This document shows positions 49,319 through 58,460 of a stretch of 64,000 bases of DNA, in pieces; position 1 is the first letter of the stretch, and every line of letters starts with the position of its first letter. Under the pieces are notes generated by a model. The model searched no databases. It had not been told where the DNA came from and saw nothing but the letters and a program-made list of their open reading frames with translations. Source of the stretch: Nonomuraea solani (GTDB taxonomy: Bacteria; Actinomycetota; Actinomycetes; Streptosporangiales; Streptosporangiaceae); NCBI RefSeq assembly GCF_900108335.1, contig NZ_FNVT01000030.1, positions 50,178 through 114,177 on the forward strand, in the 5' to 3' direction. The translations under genes and the position numbers were made by a program.

Positions 49319-50086
49319 TTAACCGGCGACGTGCTCACCTGTCGGCCCCGCCTCGCCGCCGCGCGTGGTGTCGCGGTCCAGGTCGAGCGGGTCGGCAAGC
49401 GCACCGGTGCTTGCGTCCAGCGGCCCCTGCGCCAGCCTGGTCACCTCGGGGGGAACCGGCGGCGCGAAGTCGGCCACAAGGCGCAGCCCTGTGAGCACAT
49501 CGTCGGGTCGTACGGCAGGCGTAATGTGCCGAACAACCATGCGCAGTATGACACACGGCTCTCCAAGCACTTGAGCTGCGGTTCTGTCTGTTCCCTCGGA
49601 CACCACGAGCACCAGGACGGCCTGCCGCGCGTCGAAGCGGCGGGGACCCTTCTTGGTGAGGCGCTCGACTTCCACCGTGCCTGCCGCGAGGAACTTCTCC
49701 ACCGCCACCACGGCGAGTTCGCGATCGGCACCGGGCAGCCGCACCTCCCACTCGGAGACCTCCAAGCGGTCGGCCAACCCCCCCGGACCTGCCTCCACAA
49801 CGTCGAGTACGTCGAGTCCAGGCGGCAACGACCCATCGAGGTCCTGTTTGACCTGGTCGGGGTCGCACGGCGTGGTAACACCGATCTCGAGGTATTCGGC
49901 TTCGCTGGCGACACCGGTCGGCGCCGCGCCCGCGTAGGAGATCTTGGGGTGGGGCGAGAAACCCGCGCTGTAGGCCACCGGAATGCCGGCACGGCGGACC
50001 GCCCTCTCAACGGCCCGCGAGATGTCGCGGTGGCTGGTGAAGCGCAGGCGGCCGCGCTTGGCGTAACGCACACGCAGGCGTTGCAC
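49319..50086 (-). CDS. TIGR03936 family radical SAM-associated protein (DUF2344)
   Basis: 255 residues from GTG 50086. RLRVRYAKRGRLRFTSHRDI and SAGFSPHPKISYAGAAPTGV are the family's hallmark. It always accompanies the TIGR03960 radical SAM protein, here 138 nt upstream, and in some bacteria is fused to it. Exact role unknown. The final ~40 residues are a variable acidic tail. Confidence 0.93.
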   Translation of the reverse strand: MQRLRVRYAKRGRLRFTSHRDISRAVERAVRRAGIPVAYSAGFSPHPKISYAGAAPTGVASEAEYLEIGVTTPCDPDQVKQDLDGSLPPGLDVLDVVEAGPGGLADRLEVSEWEVRLPGADRELAVVAVEKFLAAGTVEVERLTKKGPRRFDARQAVLVLVVSEGTDRTAAQVLGEPCVILRMVVRHITPAVRPDDVLTGLRLVADFAPPVPPEVTRLAQGPLDASTGALADPLDLDRDTTRGGEAGPTGEHVAG

Positions 50087-50224
50087 CGTGGGCGCGGGCG
50101 GAGGCCCTTCGGGAACAGGTTTCAGAGCAGGTCGTCCTTCCCTTGTAAGAGTTCCTTCGTCTCAGGATAAGCCGCTCAGGCGTATGTACGTGTACGCCGT
50201 GACACGGCTCGCCCACTGAGCGCT

Positions 50225-52135
50225 CTAGACCACCGTCAGAGGAAGGAGTTTTCGCCCCGTGGGGCCGATCTGGATTTCGGTGCCCATGGTGGGGCAGACG
50301 CCGCAGTCGTAGCACGGAGTCCAGCGGCAGTCCTCGACCTCGGAGCCGTTGACGGCCTCCTGCCAGTCCTGCCAGAGCCATTCGCGGTCGAGCCCGGCGT
50401 CGAGGTGGTCCCACGGCAGGACCTCGTTCTCTTCCCGCTCGCGCGTGGTGTACCAGTCGACGTCGACGCCCGCCTTCTCGGCGGAGGCACGCCAGCGCTC
50501 GTAGGAGAAGTGCTCGCTCCACCCGTCGAACCGGCCGCCGTCCTCCCAGACGGCCCTGATCACGGCCCCGACCCTGCGGTCGCCCCGCGAGAGCAGGCCC
50601 TCCACGATGGAGGGTTTGCCGTCGTGGTAGCGGAAGCCGATGGCGCGGCCGTATTGCTTGTCGCCCCTGACCGAGTCGCGCAGCGCCTTGAGGCGCCGGT
50701 CGACGGTCTCGTGGTCGGCCTGGCCCGCCCACTGGAACGGCGTGTGCGGCTTGGGCACGAAGCCGCCGATGGACACCGTGCAGCGGATGTCGCGGCTGCC
50801 GGTGGCCTCCCGGCCCGCCTGGATGACCTTCTTGGCCAGGTCGGCGATGCCGAGCACGTCTTCGTCCTGCTCGGTGGGCAGCCCGCACATGAAGTAGAGC
50901 TTGACCTGCCGCCACCCCTGTGTGTAGGCCGTGGTGACGGTACGGATCAGGTCTTCCTCGGTGACCATCTTGTTGATCACCTTGCGCATGCGCTCCGAGC
51001 CGCCCTCGGGCGCGAACGTCAGGCCCGAGCGCCTGCCGTTCCTGGAGAACTCGTTGGCCAGGTCGATGTTGAACGCGTCGACCCGGGTCGAGGGCAGCGA
51101 CAGCGAGGTGTTGGTGCCTTCGTAGCGATCGGCCAGGCCCTTGGCCACGTCGGCGATCTCGGAGTGGTCGGCGGACGACAGCGACAGCAGGCCGACCTCG
51201 TTGAAGCCGGACTCCTTGATGCCGTTTTCGACCATCGCCCCGATCGTGGTGATGGAGCGCTCGCGCACCGGGCGCGTGATCATGCCCGCCTGGCAGAACC
51301 GGCAGCCGCGCGTGCAGCCGCGGAAGATCTCCACGCTGAACCGCTCGTGCACCGTCTCGGCCAGCGGCACCAGCGGTTTCTTCGGGTACGGCCACTCGTC
51401 CAGGTCCATGACGGTGTGCTTGTGCACCCGCCACGGCACGTCGGCCCGGTTGGGCGCGACCCGCTTGATGCGGCCGTCGGGGTGGTAGTCGACGTCGTAG
51501 AACTTCGGCACGTAGACCCCGCCGGACTCGGCGAGCCGCATCAGCAGCTCGTCGCGCCCGCCGGGCCGGCCCTCGGCCTTCCACTCGCGGATGACCTCGC
51601 TGATGGCGATGGAGATCTGCTCTCCGTCGCCGAGCACGGCCGCGTCGAGGAAGTCGGCGATGGGCTCGGGGTTGAACGCCGCGTGACCGCCCGCGAGCAC
51701 GATCGGGTCGTCCTCGCCGCGCTCCTCGGCCAGCAGCGGAATGCCCGCCAGGTCGAGCGCGGTCAGCATGTTGGTGTAGCCGAGCTCGGTCGAGAACGAC
51801 AGGCCGAGCACGTCGAAGGCGCGCACCGGCCGGTGCGCGTCGACGGTGAACTGCGGGACGCCCTCGGCCCGCATGAGCGCCTCCAGGTCGGGCCAGACCG
51901 CGTAGGTGCGCTCGGCCAGCGTCCCGGGGAGCTCGTTGAGGATCTCGTAGAGGATCGCCACGCCCTGGTTGGGCAGCCCGACCTCGTAGGCGTCCGGATA
52001 CATCAGCGCCCACCGCACATCGGCGGAGTCCCAGTCCTTGATGGTCGAGTTGAGCTCACCCCCGACGTACTGGATGGGCTTCTGCACCTTGGGCAGCAGC
52101 GCTTCCAGGCGGGGGAATATCGACTCGACAGACAT
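50225..52135 (-). CDS. TIGR03960 family B12-binding radical SAM protein
   Basis: 636 residues from ATG 52135. The N-terminal cobalamin-binding-like region (LLAEERGEDDPIVLAGGHAA) is followed by the radical SAM [4Fe-4S] motif CTRGCRFCQ. A C-terminal cysteine cluster (CYDCGVCP) may bind a second cluster. Partner of the DUF2344 protein downstream. Substrate unproven; RNA or cofactor modification is guessed for this conserved pair. Part of the rodA-rng gene run. Confidence 0.94.
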   Translation of the reverse strand: MSVESIFPRLEALLPKVQKPIQYVGGELNSTIKDWDSADVRWALMYPDAYEVGLPNQGVAILYEILNELPGTLAERTYAVWPDLEALMRAEGVPQFTVDAHRPVRAFDVLGLSFSTELGYTNMLTALDLAGIPLLAEERGEDDPIVLAGGHAAFNPEPIADFLDAAVLGDGEQISIAISEVIREWKAEGRPGGRDELLMRLAESGGVYVPKFYDVDYHPDGRIKRVAPNRADVPWRVHKHTVMDLDEWPYPKKPLVPLAETVHERFSVEIFRGCTRGCRFCQAGMITRPVRERSITTIGAMVENGIKESGFNEVGLLSLSSADHSEIADVAKGLADRYEGTNTSLSLPSTRVDAFNIDLANEFSRNGRRSGLTFAPEGGSERMRKVINKMVTEEDLIRTVTTAYTQGWRQVKLYFMCGLPTEQDEDVLGIADLAKKVIQAGREATGSRDIRCTVSIGGFVPKPHTPFQWAGQADHETVDRRLKALRDSVRGDKQYGRAIGFRYHDGKPSIVEGLLSRGDRRVGAVIRAVWEDGGRFDGWSEHFSYERWRASAEKAGVDVDWYTTREREENEVLPWDHLDAGLDREWLWQDWQEAVNGSEVEDCRWTPCYDCGVCPTMGTEIQIGPTGRKLLPLTVV

Positions 52136-52155
52136 AGAGTCCAGGGTAGCGGCGG

Positions 52156-52335
52156 TCAGACGGTGGCAGGTCCCTGGACGTCGATGTCCTTTCCGCTGAG
52201 CACCAGAATCCGATGCCCTTCGTAGCAGGTCAGTTCGACGGCGATGACGCCGCTTTCGAGGTTGTGCACACTGGTGACGTGGTTCGCGGGCAGCAGAAAG
52301 CGCTCCTCGCACGCGTCGCAATAGGCCAAGAACAT
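52156..52335 (-). CDS. 59-residue zinc-ribbon-like small protein
   Basis: From ATG 52335: FLAYCDACEERFLLPANHVT ends a CxxC knuckle near the N-terminus, and ELTCYEGHRI carries a further Cys and His, a plausible zinc site. It starts 4 nt after the rodA stop, so it is translated in the mre/rod operon. Function unknown. Confidence 0.82.
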   Translation of the reverse strand: MFLAYCDACEERFLLPANHVTSVHNLESGVIAVELTCYEGHRILVLSGKDIDVQGPATV

Positions 52336-52339
52336 ACTT

Positions 52340-53506
52340 CTAATTAAACGACTGTCTTCGCACTTTGATGGCCTGCAGAAGCCCAATCGCAATGAGATTG
52401 GCGAAAGTGGCGGTGCCGCCATACGACACGAAGGGCAGCGGCAGCCCGGTGATCGGCATGATCCCGATCGTCATGCCCACATTGATGAACGCCTGGAACG
52501 AGAACCAGCACACGATCGTCCCCGCGACCAGGCTCCCGAACCTGTCTTCGCACTGCCGGGCGATCTTCAGCCCGCGCAGCAGCACGACGCCGAGCAGCAG
52601 CACCACCGTGACCGACCCGAGAAACCCGAACTCCTCCCCCGCCACGGTGAAGATGAAGTCCGTGTGCTGCTCGGGCACGAACCGCCCGGTCGTCTGCCCC
52701 CCGCCCAGCAGCCCTTTCCCCAGCAGTTGCCCGGACCCGATCGCGATCAGCGACTGCGTGCTGTTGTAGCCGGCCCCTCGCGGATCGACGCTCGGGTCGA
52801 TGAAGGCCGTGAACCGCATCAGCTGGTACGGCTCCAGCAGTTCGAAGGCGAACACCGCCGCCACCCCGGCCGCCCCCACCAGGGTCAGCAGCCCGATCCA
52901 CCGTTTCCGCACGCCCGAGATGATCAGCCCGGCCGCCACGATCACCGCCAGCACCAGCGCCGTACCGAGGTCGGGCTGAAGCATCACCAGCCCGATCGTC
53001 ACCCCCGCGGCGACCAGCACCAGCGCCACATCGAGCCCCCGCGGCCGATCGCTGCCCTCGGCCGGCTGTGCCAGCAACATCGCGATCATGAGCAGCAGCC
53101 CGACCTTGGCGAACTCGGACGGCTGCACCGCGAACCCGCCGCCGAGCAGGATCCACGAGTGCGACCCGTTGATCGTCGCCCCCAACGGTGTGATCACCAG
53201 CCCCAGCCCCGCCAGCGACACCAGGAACACCAGCGGTGCGTAGGCCCGCATCGCCCGATGGTCCACCGTGGCCACGATCCCGCACATCACCACCCCGATG
53301 ATCTCGTTGAGCAGGTGCTTCTTTACCAGCCCTGTCGCCCCCGGCGCCCAGGTCCTGGTCGAGGACCAGACGAGCAGGGTGCCGATCACGCTGAGCCCGA
53401 CCACCGCGACCAGCATCAGCCCATCGAGCCGCCGCACCGTGGAGTTCTCGCGCGCCATCCGCCGCAGCAGCGAGGGCTGCCGGATGGCCACCGCCCGCGC
53501 GCTCAC
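52340..53506 (-). CDS. rodA: Peptidoglycan glycosyltransferase RodA (SEDS)
   Basis: 388 residues from GTG 53506, overlapping the mrdA stop (GTGA). About ten helices. SEDS hallmarks: LQPDLGTALV (catalytic Asp), QSLIAIGSGQLLGKGL, HTDFIFTVAGEEFG and LPFVSYGG. Polymerises lipid II, working with the PBP2 upstream during lateral or apical wall growth. Confidence 0.97.
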   Translation of the reverse strand: MSARAVAIRQPSLLRRMARENSTVRRLDGLMLVAVVGLSVIGTLLVWSSTRTWAPGATGLVKKHLLNEIIGVVMCGIVATVDHRAMRAYAPLVFLVSLAGLGLVITPLGATINGSHSWILLGGGFAVQPSEFAKVGLLLMIAMLLAQPAEGSDRPRGLDVALVLVAAGVTIGLVMLQPDLGTALVLAVIVAAGLIISGVRKRWIGLLTLVGAAGVAAVFAFELLEPYQLMRFTAFIDPSVDPRGAGYNSTQSLIAIGSGQLLGKGLLGGGQTTGRFVPEQHTDFIFTVAGEEFGFLGSVTVVLLLGVVLLRGLKIARQCEDRFGSLVAGTIVCWFSFQAFINVGMTIGIMPITGLPLPFVSYGGTATFANLIAIGLLQAIKVRRQSFN

Positions 53507-55548
53507 CCGCCGGCCACCATTCCGTCGGGCGAGAACCGGGGCAGGCGCGTCGTCAGCCGCCCGCCGGGCACGGCCGGCTTGCGTTTGATGCCGTAGATCC
53601 CCTCATAGATCTCTCGTACGGCCGGCGCCGCCGTCTGCGCTCCCATCCCACCCTGCGAGACCATGACGACCACCACGTACTGCGGGTTCTTGGTGGGCGC
53701 GAACGACGCGAACCAGGAGGTGTCCTTCTTGCCCCACACCTCGGCCGTACCGGTCTTGCCGCCCACCCGCACCTTGTTCATCGGAAATCCGGCGAAGGCC
53801 CCGGCCGCGGTGCCATCGGCGGCCACCTGGCTCAGCGCGTTCTTGATGTAGAGCCGCTCCTTCTCGCTGAGCGGCAGCTTCCCCACCACCGGCACGTCAA
53901 TGGTCCTGACCACCTTGCCGTCCGGCCGCACCTGCGCCCACCCGATGCGCGGGCTGCGCACCTTGCCATCGCTCACCAGCGCCATGTACGCCCTGGCCAG
54001 TTGCATCGGCGTGACCAGCACGTCGCCCTGCCCGATGGAGAAGTTGGCGGAGTCACCGGGCCGCAGCAGGAACCCTTCGGTGCAGTTCTCCAGCGCCAGC
54101 CGCTTCAGGAACTCCGCCCGCGCCCGGTCCTTCTCCTCCGGGTAGCCCTTGCGGGACCGCTCACAGTTGATCGCGCTGGTCCGGTTCCACAGGTCCTTCT
54201 TCCAGGCCCGGTCGGGAATCCGGCCGGACGACTCGCCGGGCAGGTCGACGCCGGTCGGGCTGCCGAACCCGAACGCCCTGGCCATGTTGGCGAACACCTC
54301 CTTCGGTGTCCGCTTCGGATGCCGCCCGCCGTCCTTGAGGTATTGCTCGTAGGCGGCCCGATAGAAGATCGTGTCGCACGACTTCACCAGCGCCGTGTGC
54401 AACGTCAGCGAGCCCAGCGCGATGCCACGGAAGTTGTTGAAGGCCCGGCCGCCCACCGCATAGGAGCCGGGACAGTTGTAGTGGGCGTTGAGCGGATATC
54501 CGGCCCGCAGCATCGCCGACACCGACGAGACCTTGAACGTCGAACCGGGCGCGAACTGCCCGTTGATCGCCCGCGACATGAGCGGTTTGCCGGACTTGGT
54601 GGACAGCAGCCACTGGTAGCCCCGCGCCGAGATCCCGCCGCCCCAGATCTCCGGGTCGTAACCGGGCGCGCTGGACAGCGCCACCACCCGCCCCGAACGC
54701 GCGTCGAGCACCACCCCGGCCCCGCCGTCGGCCCCCGGCGCGCCCTTCACCGCCTTCGTGAGCGCCTTCTCCACCACGGTCTGCACCCGCGCGTCGATGC
54801 TGGTCACCAGGTGGTCGCCGGGGACGGGAGTGATCTGCTCCTCCACCCCGAGCGCCTTGCCCATCCGGTCGACCTGCACCCGGCGCAGCCCGGCCTTGCC
54901 CCGCAGTGCGTCGTCGTAGACGTATTCGATCCCGTCGCGCCCGGCCAGGTCGACCCCGGAGAAGCTCGCCTTCAGCCCTTCACGCTTCTCCAGCTCGGCC
55001 TCGGTGACCGGCTGCAGATAGCCGAACATCTGGGCCCCGGCCCGGCCGCCCGGATATTGCCGGACAGAGTGAATCTCCGCGGTGATGCCGGGAAACTCCT
55101 CCTGCCGCTCCAGAATCTGCAGCGCCTCCCGGGTGTCCACCTTCTCGTCCAGCGGAACCGGCTGGTACGGCGACCCGGTCCAGCACGGCTTGCCCACCCC
55201 GGGCCCGCACGGTGTGATGCGCTGCTGCAGATCGGTGACCGGCTTGCCGAGCACCTCCGACAGCTTGCGCAGCACCTTGACGCCGCCGTCCTTCATCCTG
55301 GTCAGCCGGGTCCTGTCCACCGAGACGACGAGCGCGGTCTTGTTGCGCACCAGCGGCCGCCCGGACGAGTCGAGGATCTGCCCGCGCACCGCCGGTACGA
55401 TCACCGCCCGCGTCCTGGTCTCCGTCGCCCGCGTCACGAACTCCTGCCCGCGCACCACCTGCACCTGCCACAGGCGCACGGCCAGCACGACGAGCAGGGT
55501 CAGCACGAGGACGTGCAGCAGGAACAGCCGGGCGCGCATCCTGGTCAT
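53503..55548 (-). CDS. mrdA: Penicillin-binding protein 2 (transpeptidase)
   Basis: 681 residues from ATG 55548, overlapping the mreD stop (ATGA). N-terminal anchor (LFLLHVLVLTLLVVLAV), dimerisation/pedestal domain, then transpeptidase domain with Ser336-Thr-Phe-Lys339 (SxxK), KSCD (SxN-equivalent) and GGKTGTAEV (KTG). Cross-links peptidoglycan with RodA. An Arg/Pro C-terminal tail follows KTG by ~80 residues. Confidence 0.97.
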   Translation of the reverse strand: MTRMRARLFLLHVLVLTLLVVLAVRLWQVQVVRGQEFVTRATETRTRAVIVPAVRGQILDSSGRPLVRNKTALVVSVDRTRLTRMKDGGVKVLRKLSEVLGKPVTDLQQRITPCGPGVGKPCWTGSPYQPVPLDEKVDTREALQILERQEEFPGITAEIHSVRQYPGGRAGAQMFGYLQPVTEAELEKREGLKASFSGVDLAGRDGIEYVYDDALRGKAGLRRVQVDRMGKALGVEEQITPVPGDHLVTSIDARVQTVVEKALTKAVKGAPGADGGAGVVLDARSGRVVALSSAPGYDPEIWGGGISARGYQWLLSTKSGKPLMSRAINGQFAPGSTFKVSSVSAMLRAGYPLNAHYNCPGSYAVGGRAFNNFRGIALGSLTLHTALVKSCDTIFYRAAYEQYLKDGGRHPKRTPKEVFANMARAFGFGSPTGVDLPGESSGRIPDRAWKKDLWNRTSAINCERSRKGYPEEKDRARAEFLKRLALENCTEGFLLRPGDSANFSIGQGDVLVTPMQLARAYMALVSDGKVRSPRIGWAQVRPDGKVVRTIDVPVVGKLPLSEKERLYIKNALSQVAADGTAAGAFAGFPMNKVRVGGKTGTAEVWGKKDTSWFASFAPTKNPQYVVVVMVSQGGMGAQTAAPAVREIYEGIYGIKRKPAVPGGRLTTRLPRFSPDGMVAGG

Positions 55549-56009
55549 GCCGGGAACCTCGGCTGTCTGTCCCGCGTGGTCAGCCAGATCACGACCGGCG
55601 ACGCCAGCAGCGTGTAGACGACGCTGACGGGCACCTGCTCGGTCAGCGTCGACATCGTCACCCGGGGATCGGAGATCAGGCCGCCCATGCCCGCCGCCAG
55701 CACCGGCGCCATCAGCACGCACAACACCACGGTCGTCGCGGGCCCGCCCGCGCCACGCCCGGCGACATAGCCGACGAGCGCCAGCACGAACGCGTACTGG
55801 CCCATCAGATGCGCGGTCGGCGGCATGACGTCCACCAGCAGCCCGGTGAAGAACCCGAGCATCGCCCCGGACGCGGGCCCCCGGGCCAGCGACGCACCGA
55901 CCACGGCGAGCAGCACCAGATCAGGCGCACCCCCGGCGGGCAGCGGCACCCGGTTGACGAGCATGACCTGCGTCAGCAACGCCAGCAGAACGGACAGCCC
56001 CCCGATCAC
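55545..56009 (-). CDS. mreD: Rod-shape protein MreD
   Basis: 154 residues from GTG 56009, with GGGAGGG just upstream. Five or six helices (GGLSVLLALLTQVMLVNRV, LVLLAVVGASLARGPASGAM, GFFTGLLVDVMPPTAHLMGQ). Membrane partner of MreC. The start overlaps the stop of the repeat-built frame between mreC and mreD. Confidence 0.95.
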   Translation of the reverse strand: MIGGLSVLLALLTQVMLVNRVPLPAGGAPDLVLLAVVGASLARGPASGAMLGFFTGLLVDVMPPTAHLMGQYAFVLALVGYVAGRGAGGPATTVVLCVLMAPVLAAGMGGLISDPRVTMSTLTEQVPVSVVYTLLASPVVIWLTTRDRQPRFPA

Positions 56010-56203
56010 CGCACCCTCCCAGAACAGCCCTCAGCCACCGCACCCCACCCAAAAGCCCACGCCCCGACACCCGCACCCGACCCGAAAGGCCACGCACTGG
56101 CCACCGCACCCGACTCGAAAGACCACGCGTCAGTCACCGCAGTCCACCTCAAAAGCCGCGCCCCGGCCACCGCACCCCACCTCACATGCCGCGTCCCGGT
56201 CAC
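56006..56203 (-). CDS. 65-codon repeat-built reading frame between mreC and mreD
   Basis: Starts at GTG 56203 inside the mreC stop (GTGA) and stops at 56006 inside the mreD start (GTGA). Its 198 bp are six 33-bp units (56203-56171, 56170-56138, 56137-56105, 56104-56072, 56071-56039, 56038-56006), giving 11-residue repeats such as DAWSFESGAVA, SAWPFGSGAGV and GAWAFGWGAVA. No family is known. It must be translated, or at least traversed, if the operon is coupled. Whether the peptide has a function is open; it could be only an expanded junction. Weakly hydrophobic, Trp/Phe/Ala-rich. Confidence 0.6.
   Translation of the reverse strand: MTGTRHVRWGAVAGARLLRWTAVTDAWSFESGAVASAWPFGSGAGVGAWAFGWGAVAEGCSGRVR
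56006..56203 (-). repeat. Six 33-bp tandem units at the mreC-mreD junction
   Basis: Each unit ends in a version of GGGTGCG and the next begins with GTG (GGT in one case). In the last unit this word is the start-codon context of mreD (GAGGGTGCGGTGA). Units 3-5 are closest to each other; unit 6 is the most diverged. Confidence 0.88.
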
Positions 56204-57078
56204 CGCGATCCCTCCTTGGCGGGCAGCACCGCGTCTCGTGGATCGCGCTTGGGCGCCTCCACCACCACGCCCACCACATCGAGCGCCGTCAGATCCGCGT
56301 AGGGCCGGGCATAGGCGATGCGTGTCAGCTCCCCAGGCGTCGACTCCACCCGCTCGATCACCCCGATCGGCACCCCGGGCACGTAGGGGCTCCCGTGCTG
56401 CGACCCGAAGCTCACGATCCGCCCGCCCCGGGTCAGCGGCGCCGTCGAGTCGAGGAGCCGGAACTGCACGAGCCGCCCGTGCTCCCCCACCCCGTGTACG
56501 ACACCGATCTCCTTGCCACCCTCCAGCCGCGCCCCGGCCGCCGAGGCTGGATCACTGAGCAGCACCACCGTGGAGGAGCGCACAGAGGCGTGCAGCACCC
56601 GCCCGATCAGCCCGTCACCGTTGAGCACGGTCATCTCCGGACGCACGCCGTCACCGGTGCCTACATCGATCTGCACGGCGTCCTCGAACCCCGGCTGCCC
56701 TCGCCGGGCGACGACGTTGGCCGTGACCACCTTGTATCCCCCGGCCCCGGACAGCCCGAGCATCTGCTTGAGCTGTTTGGCGCGATCGAGGTCGAGCTTG
56801 CCGGCCAGCAGACCGGCGCGCAGCTTGGCGTTCTCCGCCTTGAGCGCCTCGATGCGCTCCTTGGCGGCCGGCGCGCTCAGGATCGCGTGCACGAACCCGC
56901 CGACGGGGCGCACCAACCCGCCGCCGAACTGCTCCGCCGTGCCGAACAGGTAGGACCCGGCCGCGCGCAGCGGGCGCAGCGGCGAGTTGTCGCCGGTGCG
57001 GTGGTCGATGGTCAGGATGATCAGGGCCGCCGTCAGCAGCACTCCCAGGATCAGCCGGGCGCGGCGCGAGTCGTTCAT
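56200..57078 (-). CDS. mreC: Rod-shape protein MreC
   Basis: 292 residues from ATG 57078, sharing one base with the mreB stop. N-terminal anchor (ARLILGVLLTAALIILTI), coiled coil (AKERIEALKAENAKLRAGLLAGKLDLDRA region, ~80-115), then the two beta-barrel lobes (VVARRGQPGFEDAVQIDVGT, GVRPEMTVLNGDGLIGRV, VRFRL-like). Periplasm-side scaffold of the elongation complex. Stop overlaps the repeat frame by 4 nt. Confidence 0.96.
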   Translation of the reverse strand: MNDSRRARLILGVLLTAALIILTIDHRTGDNSPLRPLRAAGSYLFGTAEQFGGGLVRPVGGFVHAILSAPAAKERIEALKAENAKLRAGLLAGKLDLDRAKQLKQMLGLSGAGGYKVVTANVVARRGQPGFEDAVQIDVGTGDGVRPEMTVLNGDGLIGRVLHASVRSSTVVLLSDPASAAGARLEGGKEIGVVHGVGEHGRLVQFRLLDSTAPLTRGGRIVSFGSQHGSPYVPGVPIGVIERVESTPGELTRIAYARPYADLTALDVVGVVVEAPKRDPRDAVLPAKEGSR

Positions 57079-58109
57079 CAGTGCCGCGACTCCGGCACCA
57101 GCACCTGCTGCAATGCTTCGAACTCCTCGGCGCACTTGCCGGAACCGATCGCCACCGAGTCGAGGGCGTTGTCGACGAGGTGCACGGGCATGCCCGTCTC
57201 GGCCTTGACCCGCTCGTCGAGCCCCTTGAGCAGGGCGCCTCCGCCGGTGAGGGCGATGCCCCGGTCCATGATGTCGCCGGACAGCTCAGGCGGGCACTTG
57301 TCGAGCGTGGTCCTGACCGCGTCGACGATCGTGTTGACCGGCTCCTCGATGGCCTTCCTGATCTCCTCACCGGACACGATGATGGTCTTCGGCAGCCCGC
57401 TGACCAGGTCGCGGCCGCGGATCTCCGCGTGCGACTCCTCGCTTTGGGGGCAGGCCGAGCCGATCGCCATCTTGATCTCTTCGGCGGTGCGCTCGCCCAG
57501 CATCAGCGAGAACTCCTTCTTGGCGAACGCGATCACCGCCTGGTCGAGCTCGTCGCCGCCGACCCTGATCGACTGGCTCGTGACCATGCCGCCCATCGAG
57601 ATGATCGCCACCTCGGTGGTGCCGCCGCCGATGTCGACGACCATGTTGCCGGTGGGCTCGTGCACCGGGAGCCCGGCCCCGATGGCGGCGGCCATGGGCT
57701 CCTCGACGATGTAGACCTTCCTGGCGCCCGCCTGGTAGCCGGCCTCTTTCACCGCGCGCTGCTCCACGCTGGTGATGCCGCTCGGCACGGCGATGATGAC
57801 GCGCGGTTTGGCGAAATGCCGCCGCCTGTGCACCCGCTGGATGAAATATCGCAACATCCGCTCGGTGACGTCGAAGTCTGCGATCACGCCGTCCTTGAGC
57901 GGGCGGACCGCGATGATGTTGCCTGGTGTACGGCCGATCATCCGCTTGGCTTCGATGCCGACCGCCACGATCTTGCCGGTGGCGGTGTTGATCGCTACGA
58001 CTGACGGCTCGTTGAGCACGATGCCACGGCCACGCACGTAGACGAGCGTGTTGGCGGTGCCCAGGTCGACCGCCATGTCACGGCCGAGGAACGCGAGCTT
58101 GCTGCCCAT
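57078..58109 (-). CDS. mreB: Rod-shape determining actin homologue MreB
   Basis: 343 residues from ATG 58109. MAVDLGTANTLVYVRGRGIV, DGVIADFDVTERML, VPSGITSVEQRAVKEA, VVDIGGGTTEVAIIS and ALTGGGALLKGLDERV are the actin-fold nucleotide motifs. Forms membrane filaments that guide wall synthesis; in sporulating actinomycetes it mainly serves spore walls. First gene of the mre/rod operon. Confidence 0.98.
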   Translation of the reverse strand: MGSKLAFLGRDMAVDLGTANTLVYVRGRGIVLNEPSVVAINTATGKIVAVGIEAKRMIGRTPGNIIAVRPLKDGVIADFDVTERMLRYFIQRVHRRRHFAKPRVIIAVPSGITSVEQRAVKEAGYQAGARKVYIVEEPMAAAIGAGLPVHEPTGNMVVDIGGGTTEVAIISMGGMVTSQSIRVGGDELDQAVIAFAKKEFSLMLGERTAEEIKMAIGSACPQSEESHAEIRGRDLVSGLPKTIIVSGEEIRKAIEEPVNTIVDAVRTTLDKCPPELSGDIMDRGIALTGGGALLKGLDERVKAETGMPVHLVDNALDSVAIGSGKCAEEFEALQQVLVPESRH

Positions 58110-58403
58110 GGGGAACGGAGCCCTCCGTAACGTCGTTTGGCGAATGACTACGGATTGAATTCGAATCGTAACGTGACGTACCCACCGATGAGCGCAATGA
58201 GCCATCGCGCCACTTCAAAATCTCCAGCCCCTACCTCAACCGCAATTTTGCCCGGATTGCACCACAACATCCGATGGCAACCTGGAACGGTCCAACATCC
58301 AATCCACGGCAACCCTACGGTAAGCCCCCGACAAAATCCTGGCCTCCATCGTCAAAAGACCAACGGATGTCCCGCCGGCAAAACCATACGGAGAAGTCCC
58401 GAC
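58110..58403. other. mreB upstream region
   Basis: About 290 bp of lower-GC sequence with no credible gene. It contains AT-rich stretches (GATTGAATTCGAATCG, CAATTTTGCCCG) and must hold the mre promoter; I cannot fix the hexamers. Confidence 0.6.
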
Positions 58404-58443
58404 AAAAAAGCGCGCCCGCGCGGCCGAAGCCGCGCGGGCGCGC
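58404..58443 (-). terminator. Intrinsic terminator of ndk
   Basis: Perfect 15-bp stem GCGCGCCCGCGCGGC / GCCGCGCGGGCGCGC with TTCG loop (minus strand), followed by TTTTTT; 17 nt after the ndk stop. Confidence 0.95.
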
Positions 58444-58460
58444 CGGTAAAGCCAATGCAC

